Positions 7,452 to 15,280 of a DNA stretch of 41,714 nucleotides are shown piece by piece (position 1 is the first letter of the stretch; every line of letters starts with the position of its first letter). Both the position numbers and the translations under genes were made by a program. The DNA is from Rhodovarius lipocyclicus. GTDB lineage: Bacteria > Pseudomonadota > Alphaproteobacteria > Acetobacterales > Acetobacteraceae. The DNA lies in contig NZ_JAAABL010000035.1 of the NCBI RefSeq assembly GCF_009900765.1, positions 1 through 41,714 of the forward strand. Reading direction: 5' to 3'. The notes beneath the pieces are model-generated. The model saw nothing but the letters and a program-made list of their open reading frames with translations, was not told the DNA's origin and made no database searches.

Positions 7452-7544
7452 TCAGAAGAAAGCATAGGCCAGCACCAGCGCCATCACCGCCAGAGCGGCC
7501 AGCAGGTGCAGACGGCGGTTCTGGGCGGGGTGATCGTGTTCCAT
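7452..7544 (-). CDS. Tiny single-span membrane protein (30 residues)
   Basis: The reverse frame reads MEHDHPAQNRRLHLLAALAV followed by MALVLAYAFF: a short acidic/basic head and one hydrophobic helix of about 18 residues ending at the C-terminus. An in-frame TAG lies three codons upstream of the ATG and no strong ribosome site is visible. It sits in the 180-bp gap between the dehydrogenase and Old Yellow Enzyme genes. It could be a genuine small membrane protein or chance; I recognise no family. Confidence 0.35.
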   Translation of the reverse strand: MEHDHPAQNRRLHLLAALAVMALVLAYAFF

Positions 7545-7623
7545 GCCCAGCAGCTACACCGGGCCGCCGGGCACGACCAATTGATGGCCTGAATGGCGCC
7601 GATAGGCGAAGGGCCCCGCGCCC

Positions 7624-8757
7624 TCACACCATGGGCGCCGCCCGTTCGTATTGCGGCACCCAGGCGCCGGCCACATGCAGGGCGGCCGCGGCCTTCAGCG
7701 GCCAATGCGGGTCCGCCATCAGCTTGCGGCCCATGATGATCAGGTCCGCGCGGCCATTGGCCAGGATCTCCTCGGCCAGGTCGGGGGTGTTGATCATGCC
7801 CACGGCGCCGGTGGCGATCCCCGCCTCGCGGCGGATGCGCTCGGCGAAGGGCACCTGGTAGCCGGGCGAGGGGCGGATCTTCTGGCGCGGGTCTGCGCCG
7901 CCGCTGCTGGCGTCGATCAGGTCCACATCGCCGGTCGCGGCCAGCATGCGGCAGACCTCGACCGTCTCATCGGCGCTGAGCCCGCCCTCCACCCAATCGG
8001 TGCAGGAGAGGCGGACGAACAGCGGCAGGTGCTTCGGCCATTCGGCGCGGACGGCGGCCACCACCTCCAGCAGGAAGCGGGCGCGGTTTTCCAGGCTGCC
8101 GCCGTATTCGTCCTCGCGCTCATTCACCAGGGGTGAGAGGAACTGGTGCAGCAGGTAGCCATGGGCGCCGTGCAGCTCCGCGATCTGGAAGCCGGCCTGC
8201 AGGGCCAGCCGGGCGGAATGGGCGAAATCGGCCGTGACGCGCGCGATATCGGCCTTGGTCATCGCCTGGGGGGTGGGATAGGCCTGGGTGAAGGGCCGGG
8301 CGGAGGGGCCGAATGTCTGCCAGCCGCCCTGCTCCGGGCTCAGCGGGCCGCCGCCCTCCCACGGGCGCGCGACGGAGGCCTTGCGCCCGGCATGGGAGAT
8401 CTGGATGGCGGGCGTGGCGCCATGGGCCACGATGAAATCGACGACGCGGGCCAGGGCGTCGCGCTGGGCCGCGTTCCACAGGCCCAGGCAATGCGGGGTG
8501 ATCCGGCCCTCGGGCGAGACATGGGTGGCCTCGGTGCAGATGATGCCGGCGCCGCCGATGGCGCGCGCGCCCAGATGCACCAGGTGCCAGTCATTGGCCA
8601 CGCCATCGGTCGCGGAATACTCGCACAGCGGCGCCAGCATGATGCGGTTGCGCGCCGTGACGCCACGCAGGGTCAGCGGGCGGAACAGGAAGGGGTCGTT
8701 GGAAGGGCGCTGGACGCGACGGGCGTCCTCGCCGGAATTGGGGTTGGCTGCGTTCAT
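7624..8757 (-). CDS. Old Yellow Enzyme-family flavin oxidoreductase (NamA/XenA type)
   Basis: A 377-residue FMN-dependent TIM-barrel enzyme that reduces activated C=C bonds (enones, nitro compounds) with NAD(P)H. The thermophilic-like/XenA class signs are Cys45 (LAPLCEYSA), SHAGRKAS at 121-128, and the paired active-site histidines His196 and His199 in ELHGAHGYLLHQFLSPL. The FMN phosphate-binding end is present (GRADLIIMGRKLMADPHWPLKAA). The first roughly 20 residues are non-conserved, so the true start could be slightly downstream. Adjacent genes do not suggest a specific pathway; general electrophile detoxification is likely. Confidence 0.93.
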   Translation of the reverse strand: MNAANPNSGEDARRVQRPSNDPFLFRPLTLRGVTARNRIMLAPLCEYSATDGVANDWHLVHLGARAIGGAGIICTEATHVSPEGRITPHCLGLWNAAQRDALARVVDFIVAHGATPAIQISHAGRKASVARPWEGGGPLSPEQGGWQTFGPSARPFTQAYPTPQAMTKADIARVTADFAHSARLALQAGFQIAELHGAHGYLLHQFLSPLVNEREDEYGGSLENRARFLLEVVAAVRAEWPKHLPLFVRLSCTDWVEGGLSADETVEVCRMLAATGDVDLIDASSGGADPRQKIRPSPGYQVPFAERIRREAGIATGAVGMINTPDLAEEILANGRADLIIMGRKLMADPHWPLKAAAALHVAGAWVPQYERAAPMV

Positions 8758-8767
8758 GCCCCCAGAG

Positions 8768-9553
8768 TTACATCAGACCTTCGCGCCGGAAAGAGAGCAC
8801 GGTGCCCCGGCCGACGATCACATGGTCATGCAGCGCGATGCCCAGCGCGTCGGCGGCGTTGCGCACATCCGCGGTCATCTCGATGTCGGCGCGGCTGGGG
8901 GTGGGGTCGCCCGAGGGGTGATTGTGCACCAGAATCAAGGCGGTGGCGTTCAGTTCCAGCGCGCGCTTCACCACTTCGCGCGGATAGACCGGGGTGTGGT
9001 TCACGGTGCCGCGCGCCTGGGCCTCATCGGCGATCAGGCGGTTCTTGCTGTCCAGGAAGATCACGCGGAACTGTTCGATGGGCTCGCGCGCCAGCTCGGC
9101 GGTCAGGTGGTCCATCAGGCGCTGCCAGTTGTTCAGCACCTGCATCTGCTTCACCCCGGCGGTGGACAGGCGCAGCGCCGCGCCATGCACCAGCTTCAGC
9201 GCGGCGGCCCCGGCCTCGCCCAGCCCCTCGACCTGGCGCAGGGCCTCCACCGGGGCCGCGATGGCGGAGGGATAGTCGCCGAATCGCGCCAGCAGGGCGC
9301 GCGCGATGGGCTTGGTGTCGCGGCGCGGCAGGGCCAGAAACAGCACCATCTCCAGCATCTCATGGTCCAGCAGCGCGTCTGGGCCAGCGGTCAGCAGGCG
9401 CTGGCGCATGCGGGCGCGGTGGCCGAGATGGCCCGGGGGCGGCTCGGCCTCCGGGACGGAGAACAGGGCCTCCGTCTCCAGCGCCAATTGGCCAGAGGCA
9501 TCCGCGAAACCGGGGCCTGGCTCGTGTCTGGCGGGTCTGGCGTGACGGGTCAT
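8768..9553 (-). CDS. radC: RadC-family JAB/MPN domain protein
   Basis: A 261-residue RadC/YeeS protein. The N-terminal helix-hairpin-helix region (about 85-130; RQVEGLGEAGAAALKL) precedes a JAB1/MPN metallo-domain with the JAMM signature HNHPSGDPTPSRADIEMT at 210-227, supplying His210, His212 and Asp223. The family role is uncertain; despite the name, a direct repair function is disputed. I start at ATG 9553 behind GGAAG; an upstream GTG/ATG pair at 9589/9586 would add 11-12 residues. Only 10 bp separate its end from the start codon of the Old Yellow Enzyme gene, so the two may be co-transcribed. Confidence 0.92.
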   Translation of the reverse strand: MTRHARPARHEPGPGFADASGQLALETEALFSVPEAEPPPGHLGHRARMRQRLLTAGPDALLDHEMLEMVLFLALPRRDTKPIARALLARFGDYPSAIAAPVEALRQVEGLGEAGAAALKLVHGAALRLSTAGVKQMQVLNNWQRLMDHLTAELAREPIEQFRVIFLDSKNRLIADEAQARGTVNHTPVYPREVVKRALELNATALILVHNHPSGDPTPSRADIEMTADVRNAADALGIALHDHVIVGRGTVLSFRREGLM

Positions 9554-9616
9554 GGCGCTTCCAGCGGTTTTGGCGGGCCGCGCCATCACAACCTATGCAA
9601 GAAAATGAAGCAAGTC

Positions 9617-10015
9617 TTACCCGCCGAAGACCACCTGATGCATGATCCGCCCGGGCAGCAGGGTGAAGGCGCCGGTCACGATCAGCGCGAAGACGAACAG
9701 CCCCACCATGGCGCGCGCATGCGTCCGCGCCCTGCCCTGCCCCACCCTGGCCCGGCGGATATGCAGCACCGCGATGGGCAGCTGCGCCAGCACCAGCACC
9801 GATAGGATATGGATCCAGGAAAACCCGCCATGGGTGCGCACGCCGAAGCTGCTGAGGGCGACCAGCGCCATCAGCCCCACCCAGGCCCAGCCGCGCGCAC
9901 GGTGGGACAGGCCGTATTTCGGGGCGGCGAGCTGCCAGGCGCCCAGCAACAGCGCGGCCATGGCGCCGAAGGCATGGATCTGGACGAGGGGGGAGGCGGA
10001 GAGGAGGGGCTGCAT
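9617..10015 (-). CDS. DUF2306-like four-helix membrane protein
   Basis: A 132-residue inner-membrane protein with four hydrophobic segments and the conserved pattern LVQIHAFGAMAALLLGAWQL, then SHRARGWAWVGLMALVALSS, then WIHILSVLVLAQLPIAVLHIRR. The conserved histidines in helices 1 and 3 are typical of DUF2306-type proteins, some of which may bind haem; this is not demonstrated. The start is ATG 10015 (a TTG directly precedes it). A strong AT-rich palindrome lies 10 bp upstream, suggesting tight transcriptional control. Confidence 0.78.
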   Translation of the reverse strand: MQPLLSASPLVQIHAFGAMAALLLGAWQLAAPKYGLSHRARGWAWVGLMALVALSSFGVRTHGGFSWIHILSVLVLAQLPIAVLHIRRARVGQGRARTHARAMVGLFVFALIVTGAFTLLPGRIMHQVVFGG

Positions 10016-10024
10016 CAATGTATA

Positions 10025-10041
10025 AGTGAATTACATTCACT
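10025..10041. promoter_or_regulatory. Palindromic operator candidate (AGTGAAT-N3-ATTCACT)
   Basis: Perfect 7-bp inverted arms around TAC, in an AT-rich patch 10 bp before the DUF2306 start. The geometry suits a dimeric TetR- or MarR-type repressor. No regulator gene is adjacent in this interval; the nearest TetR-like frame is at 3.7 kb. Confidence 0.5.
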
Positions 10042-10095
10042 CATCGGTCAAGAAAAAAACCGGCGTCCTCGCGGGCGCCGGCCTGGTGGGGTGGC

Positions 10096-10668
10096 TTACG
10101 CCTCCTCCTCGCCATCCGGCACGGGGGCCGGGGGCGGGATGGCGCCGGGCTTCTCGCCCGCTTCCAGCAGCGCGTTGTTCAACTGCTGCTGCGTGCACAG
10201 GCCCAGGATCACGGGGTCACGCGGCTTGATGTTCGCGCTGTTCCAGTGGGTCTTGTCGCGCACCTTCTGGATGGTGTCCTTGGTGGTGCCCAGCAGCTTA
10301 CCCAGCTGGGTGTCGGACAGCTGCGGGTAATGGCGCAGCAGCCACACGATGCCGTCCGGGCGGTCGTTGCGCTTGGACACCGGGGTGTAGCGCGCGCCCT
10401 TCCCCTTCGGCTTCGGCAGCTCGATCGAGGGGCGGGACATCACCAGACGCCGGTTCGAGTCCTTCTCGCAGCGCTCGATTTCCTCGCGCGTCAGCTGACC
10501 GGAGGCGACGGGGTCGAAGCCCACAATGCCCTGCGCCACCTCGCCATCGGCAATGGCCTGGACTTCCAGCGGGTGCATGCCCACGAAATCCGCCACCTGC
10601 TCAAAGGTCAGAGAGGTCTTCTCGATCAGCCACACCGCGGTGGCTTTCGGCATCAACACTTGAGCCAT
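10096..10668 (-). CDS. trcR: TrcR-type cell-cycle transcriptional regulator (DUF1013)
   Basis: A 190-residue cytosolic protein matching DUF1013 across its length: MAQVLMPKATAVWLIEKTSL at the start, a helix-turn-helix-like stretch (TFEQVADFVGMHPLEVQAIADGE), GIVGFDPVASGQLTREEIERCE, and a second DNA-binding-like segment (LSDTQLGKLLGTTKDTIQKVRDKTHW). The family is near-universal in alphaproteobacteria, where it is annotated as the cell-cycle regulator TrcR. I use ATG 10668, where the family conservation begins, rather than the 61-residue longer frame. It is divergent from the DUF1192 gene across a 181-bp region that should hold both promoters. Confidence 0.92.
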   Translation of the reverse strand: MAQVLMPKATAVWLIEKTSLTFEQVADFVGMHPLEVQAIADGEVAQGIVGFDPVASGQLTREEIERCEKDSNRRLVMSRPSIELPKPKGKGARYTPVSKRNDRPDGIVWLLRHYPQLSDTQLGKLLGTTKDTIQKVRDKTHWNSANIKPRDPVILGLCTQQQLNNALLEAGEKPGAIPPPAPVPDGEEEA

Positions 10669-10849
10669 TGGGAACCGATCCATCCTGAGCGGCGCGCCGG
10701 ACGCCGCGCAGGAAATCTGCGGCCCGTGCCGGCACGCGGGAACACGGGGGGAGGCGAAGACTTCGCCACCGCTGCGCACGCTATACTCATGGTTGCGCCC
10801 GTGGTCAAAGCCAGGCGACCGTGGAATCTCGGACCGGGAGACAATATTC

Positions 10850-11035
10850 ATGGAAGACGAACCTCGCCAGAAGCCCGACGCCCCGCTGGCCCCCAGGACC
10901 TACGATGGCTGGTCGATGGCGGATTTCGAGCAGCACCTGGCGGCGCTGAAGGCCGAAATCACCCGCGCGGAGGCCGCCATGATCGCCCGCAAGGGCTCGC
11001 TGGCCGCCGCCGCCGCCTTCTTCAAGACGCCCTAA
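10850..11035 (+). CDS. DUF1192 family small protein
   Basis: A 61-residue acidic protein, MEDEPRQKPDAPLAPRTYDG followed by WSMADFEQHLAALKAEITRAEAAMIARKGSLAAAAAFFK. The central helix (L-x-x-RI-like, here LAALKAEITRAEA) and an alanine-rich tail with FF fit DUF1192, a short alphaproteobacterial family of unknown function. It is divergent from trcR, a pairing I regard as conserved. Its stop overlaps the epmA stop tail to tail by 4 bp. Confidence 0.82.
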   Translation: MEDEPRQKPDAPLAPRTYDGWSMADFEQHLAALKAEITRAEAAMIARKGSLAAAAAFFKTP

Positions 11036-12057
11036 CCGCTCCAGGGCAGCCACTGCACGTCGCCGATGCGCGGCGCGCCGCTGACCAGCATCGCCAGCCG
11101 GTCGAACCCCATGGCGATGCCAGAGGTCGGCGGCATGCCGTGCTCCAGCGCGGCCAGGAAATCCTCATCCACCGGCCAGGCGGCGGCGGGGCCGTGCTGG
11201 CGCTCGCGCTCGGCCATGTCGGCCACCAGGCGCCGGCGCTGCTCGGCGGGGTCGGTCAGTTCCTCGAAGGCATTGGCCAGTTCCAGCCCGTCCACATACA
11301 GCTCGAACCGCAACGCCGCGCGCGGGTCCGCCGCGTCACGCCGGGCGAGCGCCGCCTGCGGCGCGGGCCAATGCGTCAGGAAGGTGGGGTGCGCGCCCAG
11401 GGCCGGGTCGATCCGCTCCAGCAACAGGCGGAAGAAGGCGCTCTCCCAATCCTCGTCCGCCGGGCCCGGCAGGCCGCGCGCCCGGGCGGCTTCGATCAAC
11501 GCCACCGCGTCCCCGCTGCCATCCGGGCGGATGGTGGCCAGGATATCCAGCCCATCGACATGCCGCGCGAAAGCCTCGGCCATCGTCAGCCGCGCAAAGG
11601 GCGCCGCCGGGCAGCCGGGCCAGACGGCGCGCAGGAAGGCCTCCGTCTCCTCCATCAGCCCCGCCATCGGGGCGCCGGGCCGGTACCATTCCAGCATGGT
11701 GAATTCGGGGGCATGGCGGTCGCTCGCCTCTCCATTGCGCCACACCCGCGCCAGCTCGAACACCGGCCCCGCCCCGCCGGCCAGCAGCCGCTTGATCGCC
11801 AGCTCCGGGCTGGTGCGCAGGAACAGCCGCCGCTCCCGCCCCTGGCCCAGATGCGGGATGTAGCGGCTCTCGAAGGCCATCAGATGCACCTCCGCCCCCG
11901 GGCTCGGCACCAGGGCGGGCGTTTCCACCTCCATATAGCCGCGGCCGTGGAAGAAGGCCCGCGTGGCCATGCTCAGCGCCGCCCGCGCGCGCAAAAACGG
12001 CAGCCGCGCGGCCAGGCGCTCGGGGTGCCAATCGGGGGATGTCTTCGGGTTCGCCAT
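11032..12057 (-). CDS. epmA: EF-P lysine aminoacylase EpmA (GenX/PoxA)
   Basis: A 341-residue homologue of the class II lysyl-tRNA synthetase catalytic core without the anticodon-binding domain. It attaches beta-lysine to a lysine of elongation factor P, which helps ribosomes through polyproline stretches. Class II motifs are visible: motif 2 (VFELARVWRNGEASDRHAPEFTMLEWY split at about 110-136) and motif 3 (SGIAMGFDRLAML near the C-terminus). The EVETPALVPSPGAE segment is the substrate-pocket region. It is divergent from epmB with only 37 bp between starts, so the pair is probably co-regulated. The efp gene is not in the window. Confidence 0.93.
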   Translation of the reverse strand: MANPKTSPDWHPERLAARLPFLRARAALSMATRAFFHGRGYMEVETPALVPSPGAEVHLMAFESRYIPHLGQGRERRLFLRTSPELAIKRLLAGGAGPVFELARVWRNGEASDRHAPEFTMLEWYRPGAPMAGLMEETEAFLRAVWPGCPAAPFARLTMAEAFARHVDGLDILATIRPDGSGDAVALIEAARARGLPGPADEDWESAFFRLLLERIDPALGAHPTFLTHWPAPQAALARRDAADPRAALRFELYVDGLELANAFEELTDPAEQRRRLVADMAERERQHGPAAAWPVDEDFLAALEHGMPPTSGIAMGFDRLAMLVSGAPRIGDVQWLPWSG

Positions 12058-12094
12058 TGCCCCCAGCGCTTAGCGCGAGTAACGCCCCCACACC

Positions 12095-13060
12095 ATGTCC
12101 CGCACCCTGCGCACGCCCGATGACCTGCTGGCCCAGGGCCTCGTCAGCCCCGAGGCCCTGCCCGATCTGCACGCGCTCTCGGCCCGCTACGCCATCTCCG
12201 TCACCCCCGCCGTGCAGGCGCGCATCGCCACCCCCGATGACCCGGTCGCCCGCCAGTACATCCCCAGCGCCGCCGAACTGACCACCCACCCCCACGAGCT
12301 GGACGACCCCACCGCCGACGCGCCCTTCACCCCCATCAAGGGCGTCGTCCGCCGCTATCCGGACCGCGCCCTGCTGAAGCCGCTGCTCGCCTGCCCGGTC
12401 TATTGCCGCTTCTGCTTCCGCCGCGAACATGTCGGCCCCGATGGCGGCCTGCTGACCGAGGCGGAACTCGAAGCCGCCCTGGCCTGGTTCGCCGAAAACA
12501 CCGACATCCGCGAGGCCATCCTCACAGGCGGCGACCCGCTCATGCTCTCGCCCCGCCGCCTGGGCCACATGCTCGACCGGCTGGAAGCCCTGCCCCATAT
12601 CGAGCTGCTGCGCATCCACACCCGCGTGCCCGTGGCCGACCCCGCGCGCCTGAACCCGGCCATGCTCGCCACGCTGCGGCGCGACAAACCCCTCTACCTC
12701 TGCGTCCACGCCAACCACGCCCAGGAATTCGGCCTCGAAGCCACCACGGCCCTGCGCGCCCTCTCGGACCAGGGCGTGACCCTGCTCGGCCAGTCCGTCC
12801 TGCTCGCCAGGGTCAACGACAGCGTGGAAGCCCTGGAAACCCTGTTCCGCACCATGCTGCGCCACCGCATCAAACCCTACTACCTGCACGCGCTGGACCC
12901 CGCCCCCGGCACCGCCCACTTCGCCGTGCCCGACGACCAAGCCCTCACCCTGCTGCGCGACCTGCGGCCCCGCATCACCGGCCTCGCCTGGCCCAACTTC
13001 GTGCGCGAAAGCCCCCAAGGCGCCGGCAAGAAACCCCTGGGCCCGGCCTGGACCCTGTGA
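12095..13060 (+). CDS. epmB: EF-P beta-lysylation protein EpmB (lysine 2,3-aminomutase family)
   Basis: A 321-residue radical-SAM, PLP-dependent aminomutase that makes the (R)-beta-lysine used by EpmA. The [4Fe-4S] cluster motif is Cys100-x3-Cys104-x2-Cys107 in CPVYCRFCFRR. The SAM-binding region follows (AILTGGDPLMLS), and the PLP lysine is probably Lys312 in GAGKKPL near the C-terminus, by analogy with lysine aminomutases (K-x-P). The short length and the absence of the large oligomerisation segments fit EpmB rather than catabolic KamA, and divergence from epmA supports this strongly. Confidence 0.92.
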   Translation: MSRTLRTPDDLLAQGLVSPEALPDLHALSARYAISVTPAVQARIATPDDPVARQYIPSAAELTTHPHELDDPTADAPFTPIKGVVRRYPDRALLKPLLACPVYCRFCFRREHVGPDGGLLTEAELEAALAWFAENTDIREAILTGGDPLMLSPRRLGHMLDRLEALPHIELLRIHTRVPVADPARLNPAMLATLRRDKPLYLCVHANHAQEFGLEATTALRALSDQGVTLLGQSVLLARVNDSVEALETLFRTMLRHRIKPYYLHALDPAPGTAHFAVPDDQALTLLRDLRPRITGLAWPNFVRESPQGAGKKPLGPAWTL

Positions 13061-13104
13061 CGCGGCGGGACGTGTGAGGGGGTGCTGAGCGGGGAGGTGG
13101 TCTA

Positions 13105-13125
13105 CGAGAGGGCTCTGCCCTCTCG
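13105..13125. repeat. 9-3-9 palindrome, exact reverse complement of 22989-23009
   Basis: Perfect arms CGAGAGGGC and GCCCTCTCG around loop TCT. All 21 bases are the reverse complement of the palindrome at 22989-23009 (loop AGA), so one family is present in both orientations. Confidence 0.85.
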
Positions 13126-13144
13126 TGCTCTCCCGCCCAAAGCC

Positions 13145-13161
13145 GCGGGGCGAAGCCCCGC
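13145..13161. repeat. 7-3-7 palindrome
   Basis: Arms GCGGGGC and GCCCCGC around GAA, directly before the foldback element. It has the same GGGC-N3-GCCC centre as the other short palindromes and may act as a transcript-end hairpin for epmB. Confidence 0.7.
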
Positions 13162-13170
13162 ACCCCGGGG

Positions 13171-13306
13171 AGCCGAAAGGCCCCTGGACCCCATCAGTTT
13201 AGTTTGGAAGTTGGGAGAGGGGGCGCGACTGGCCTCCCAGCCCGAAGCGCGCTTGGAGCCCCCTCTCTCAACTTCCAAATAATTGGGTTCCAAGGGCCTT
13301 TCGGCC
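13171..13306. repeat. Foldback element, copy A (conserved arms, private core)
   Basis: Outer arms GCCGAAAGGCCC (13172-13183) and GGGCCTTTCGGC (13294-13305) pair perfectly. Inner arms at 13203-13224 and 13258-13279 pair over 22 bp with one mismatch, beginning TTTGGAAG and ending CTTCCAAA. Copy B (22830-22981) has the same GCCGAAAGGCCCCTGG outer arm and TTTGG/CCAAA inner edge but an unrelated core. With the flanking palindromes this fills the 361 bp between epmB and the ABC ATPase gene; I see no convincing gene there. Confidence 0.8.
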
Positions 13307-13321
13307 TTTGGTGGGGGGAGC

Positions 13322-13346
13322 GCGAGGGGGGCAAAGCCCCTCTCGC
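13322..13346. repeat. 11-3-11 near-perfect palindrome
   Basis: Arms GCGAGGGGGGC and GCCCCTCTCGC (one mismatch) around AAA, on the right flank of foldback copy A. The equivalent position beside copy B carries the palindrome at 22989-23009, so the composite layout is conserved. Confidence 0.7.
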
Positions 13347-13421
13347 ACGCCGCCTTCCCCGCCCAGTGCCTCCCTCACGCGCCCCGTTGCGGCACTGGGG
13401 GCCGGGCCCTACCCTGGTGTC

Positions 13422-14114
13422 ATGCTGGAGCTTGAGGCGATTTCGCGCAGTTTCCGGGTGGGCCCGGCGGAGACGCAGGTGCTGAGGGGCATTTCGTTGA
13501 CGCTGGCGGCGGGCGAGATGGCCTCGATCATGGGTGGTTCGGGCTCCGGCAAGACGACGCTGATGAACATCATCGGCTTGCTGGACCGGCCGAGCGAGGG
13601 GGCGTACCGGATCAGGGGCGAGGATGTCCTGGCGGCCCGGCCGGATGCGTTGTCGGGCCTGCGGAACCGGCTGATCGGGTTCGTGTTCCAGTCCTATCTG
13701 TTGCTGCCGCGGCTGAATGCCTGGCGGAATGTGGCGTTGCCGTTGATGTATCGCGGCGTGGCGGAGGGTGAGGCCCGGCGCCGCGCGTGCGAGATGCTGG
13801 AGCGGGTGGGCCTGTCCCACCGCACGGAGCATTTCCCGCCGCAGTTGTCGGGCGGGCAACGGCAGCGGGTGGCGATCGCCAGGGCCCTGGTGGGCGAGCC
13901 GGCGGTGCTGCTGGCCGATGAGCCCACGGGTGCGCTGGACCCCACGACGAGCCAGGAGATCATGGATCTGTTCCTGGAGATGAATGCCGCGCTGGGCGTG
14001 CTGGTGCTGATCATCACCCATGACCCGGGCGTAGCGGCGCAATGCCGCCGGCGGCTGGTGCTGGAGGGCGGGGCCCTGGCGCATGACAGCGCGCGGGTGC
14101 CGGCGCCATGCTGA
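13422..14114 (+). CDS. ABC exporter ATPase, MacB/LolD type
   Basis: A 230-residue nucleotide-binding protein driving a MacB-class exporter. Walker A is GGSGSGKT at 38-45, the Q-loop is VFQSY near 88-92, the signature LSGGQRQRVAIARAL is at 142-156, Walker B is VLLADEP at 162-168, and the H-loop is IITHD at 197-201. The ATG at 13422 begins exactly at the domain start (MLELEAISRSF). The gene overlaps the permease gene by 7 bp, so the two are translationally coupled. Unlike E. coli MacB, ATPase and permease are separate chains. Further downstream lie TolC and a PAS-bearing adaptor. Confidence 0.93.
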   Translation: MLELEAISRSFRVGPAETQVLRGISLTLAAGEMASIMGGSGSGKTTLMNIIGLLDRPSEGAYRIRGEDVLAARPDALSGLRNRLIGFVFQSYLLLPRLNAWRNVALPLMYRGVAEGEARRRACEMLERVGLSHRTEHFPPQLSGGQRQRVAIARALVGEPAVLLADEPTGALDPTTSQEIMDLFLEMNAALGVLVLIITHDPGVAAQCRRRLVLEGGALAHDSARVPAPC

Positions 14115-15280
14115 AACAGGTGATGCTGGAGGCGGTGGGCAATCTGCTGGCCTCGCGCCAGCGCTCGATTCTGGCGCTGGTGGGCATCATGGTGGGGGCG
14201 GGCGCGGTGATCGCCATGCTGGCCGTGGGCGGCATCGCGCGGAATGAGACGCTGCGCCAGTTCCGCCAGATGGGCACCGACACCCTGCTGCTGCGCGCCG
14301 AGAGCGCGAACGGCCTCGGCACCCTGCCCCAGGCGGTGCTGGAGGAATTGCCGCGGACCCTGCCGGAGGTGCGCCAGATCGCACCTTTCATCCTGGGCGG
14401 CGGCAATGCGGGGCATGAGGGGCAGGTGCGCTCCGGCACCTTCCTGGGCGTGACGGAGCAGTTCGCGGCGGTGGCGCGGCTCACCCTGGCGGAGGGGCGG
14501 TTCCTGAGCCGGCATGACCGGTTCGAACCCTTCGTGGTGCTGGGCGCGGGCATGGCGCGGGAGTTGTCCACCCCCTATGCCCGGGTGCGGGTGGGCTCGC
14601 AGATCCGGGTGGGGCGGTATGTGTTCACCGTGATCGGCGTGCTGGCCGAAAGCCTGCAAAGCCCGATGATGCCGGCCGACGCCAACCAGGCGCTGTTCTT
14701 CTCGCTGGCCAATGCGCGGCGGGTGATATCCTCGCCGCAATTGTCCTGGGCGGTGGCGCGGCTGGCGCCGGAGGCCGATGCCGACGCCGCGGCCGAGCGC
14801 ATCCGCGCGGCCCTCGCCCCCGCGATGCGCGAGCAGTCGGTGCAGGTGCAGAGCGCGCGGGCGCTGATCGCGGGCATGCAGGGGCAGATGCGGCTGTTCA
14901 CCCTGCTGCTGGGGGCGGTGGGCAGCATCGCGCTGGTGCTGGGCGGGGTGGGGGTGATGAACATCATGCTCGTCTCCATCCAGGAACGCCGGCGGGAGAT
15001 CGGGCTGCGGCTGGCGATCGGCGCGCGGCGGCGCGATATCAGCACCCTGTTCCTGGCCGAGGCCGCGACCCTGTCGGTGCTGGGCGGCGTGCTGGGCATC
15101 GGGCTGGGGGTGGCGGGGGCGCTGGCCTTCGCGCGGATGTCCGGCTGGGCCTTCTCCCTGTCGCCGGAGGCGATCCCGGTCGGCGCCGGGGTGTCGGTGG
15201 CGGTGGGGGTGTTCTTCGGCTTCTACCCGGCGGTCATGGCGTCGCGCCTCGATCCGATCGTGGCGTTGCGGACGGAATAG
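14108..15280 (+). CDS. ABC exporter permease, MacB_PCD + FtsX domains
   Basis: A 390-residue mechanotransmission-type permease. One N-terminal membrane helix (about 18-40, SILALVGIMVGAGAVIAMLA) is followed by a periplasmic MacB core domain of roughly 220 residues, then three C-terminal helices of the FtsX module (LFTLLLGAVGSIALVLGGVG; AATLSVLGGVLGIGLGVAGAL; VSVAVGVFFGFYPAVMASRL). The coupling segment ERRREIGLRLAIGARRRDI between helices 2 and 3 is highly characteristic of MacB. Such permeases do not translocate through the membrane but pump periplasmic substrates into an adaptor-TolC conduit, matching the TolC and adaptor genes downstream. Confidence 0.94.
   Translation: MLKQVMLEAVGNLLASRQRSILALVGIMVGAGAVIAMLAVGGIARNETLRQFRQMGTDTLLLRAESANGLGTLPQAVLEELPRTLPEVRQIAPFILGGGNAGHEGQVRSGTFLGVTEQFAAVARLTLAEGRFLSRHDRFEPFVVLGAGMARELSTPYARVRVGSQIRVGRYVFTVIGVLAESLQSPMMPADANQALFFSLANARRVISSPQLSWAVARLAPEADADAAAERIRAALAPAMREQSVQVQSARALIAGMQGQMRLFTLLLGAVGSIALVLGGVGVMNIMLVSIQERRREIGLRLAIGARRRDISTLFLAEAATLSVLGGVLGIGLGVAGALAFARMSGWAFSLSPEAIPVGAGVSVAVGVFFGFYPAVMASRLDPIVALRTE

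Noticed and set aside
8146-9805. Long forward frames of about 500 residues over the Old Yellow Enzyme and radC genes
   Set aside because: Both run across two reverse-strand genes with strong catalytic motifs; composition is of shadow type.
13082-13293. Short open frames across foldback copy A
   Set aside because: They read through inverted repeats on both strands and have no ribosome site or family; they result from the repeat being GC-rich and stop-poor.
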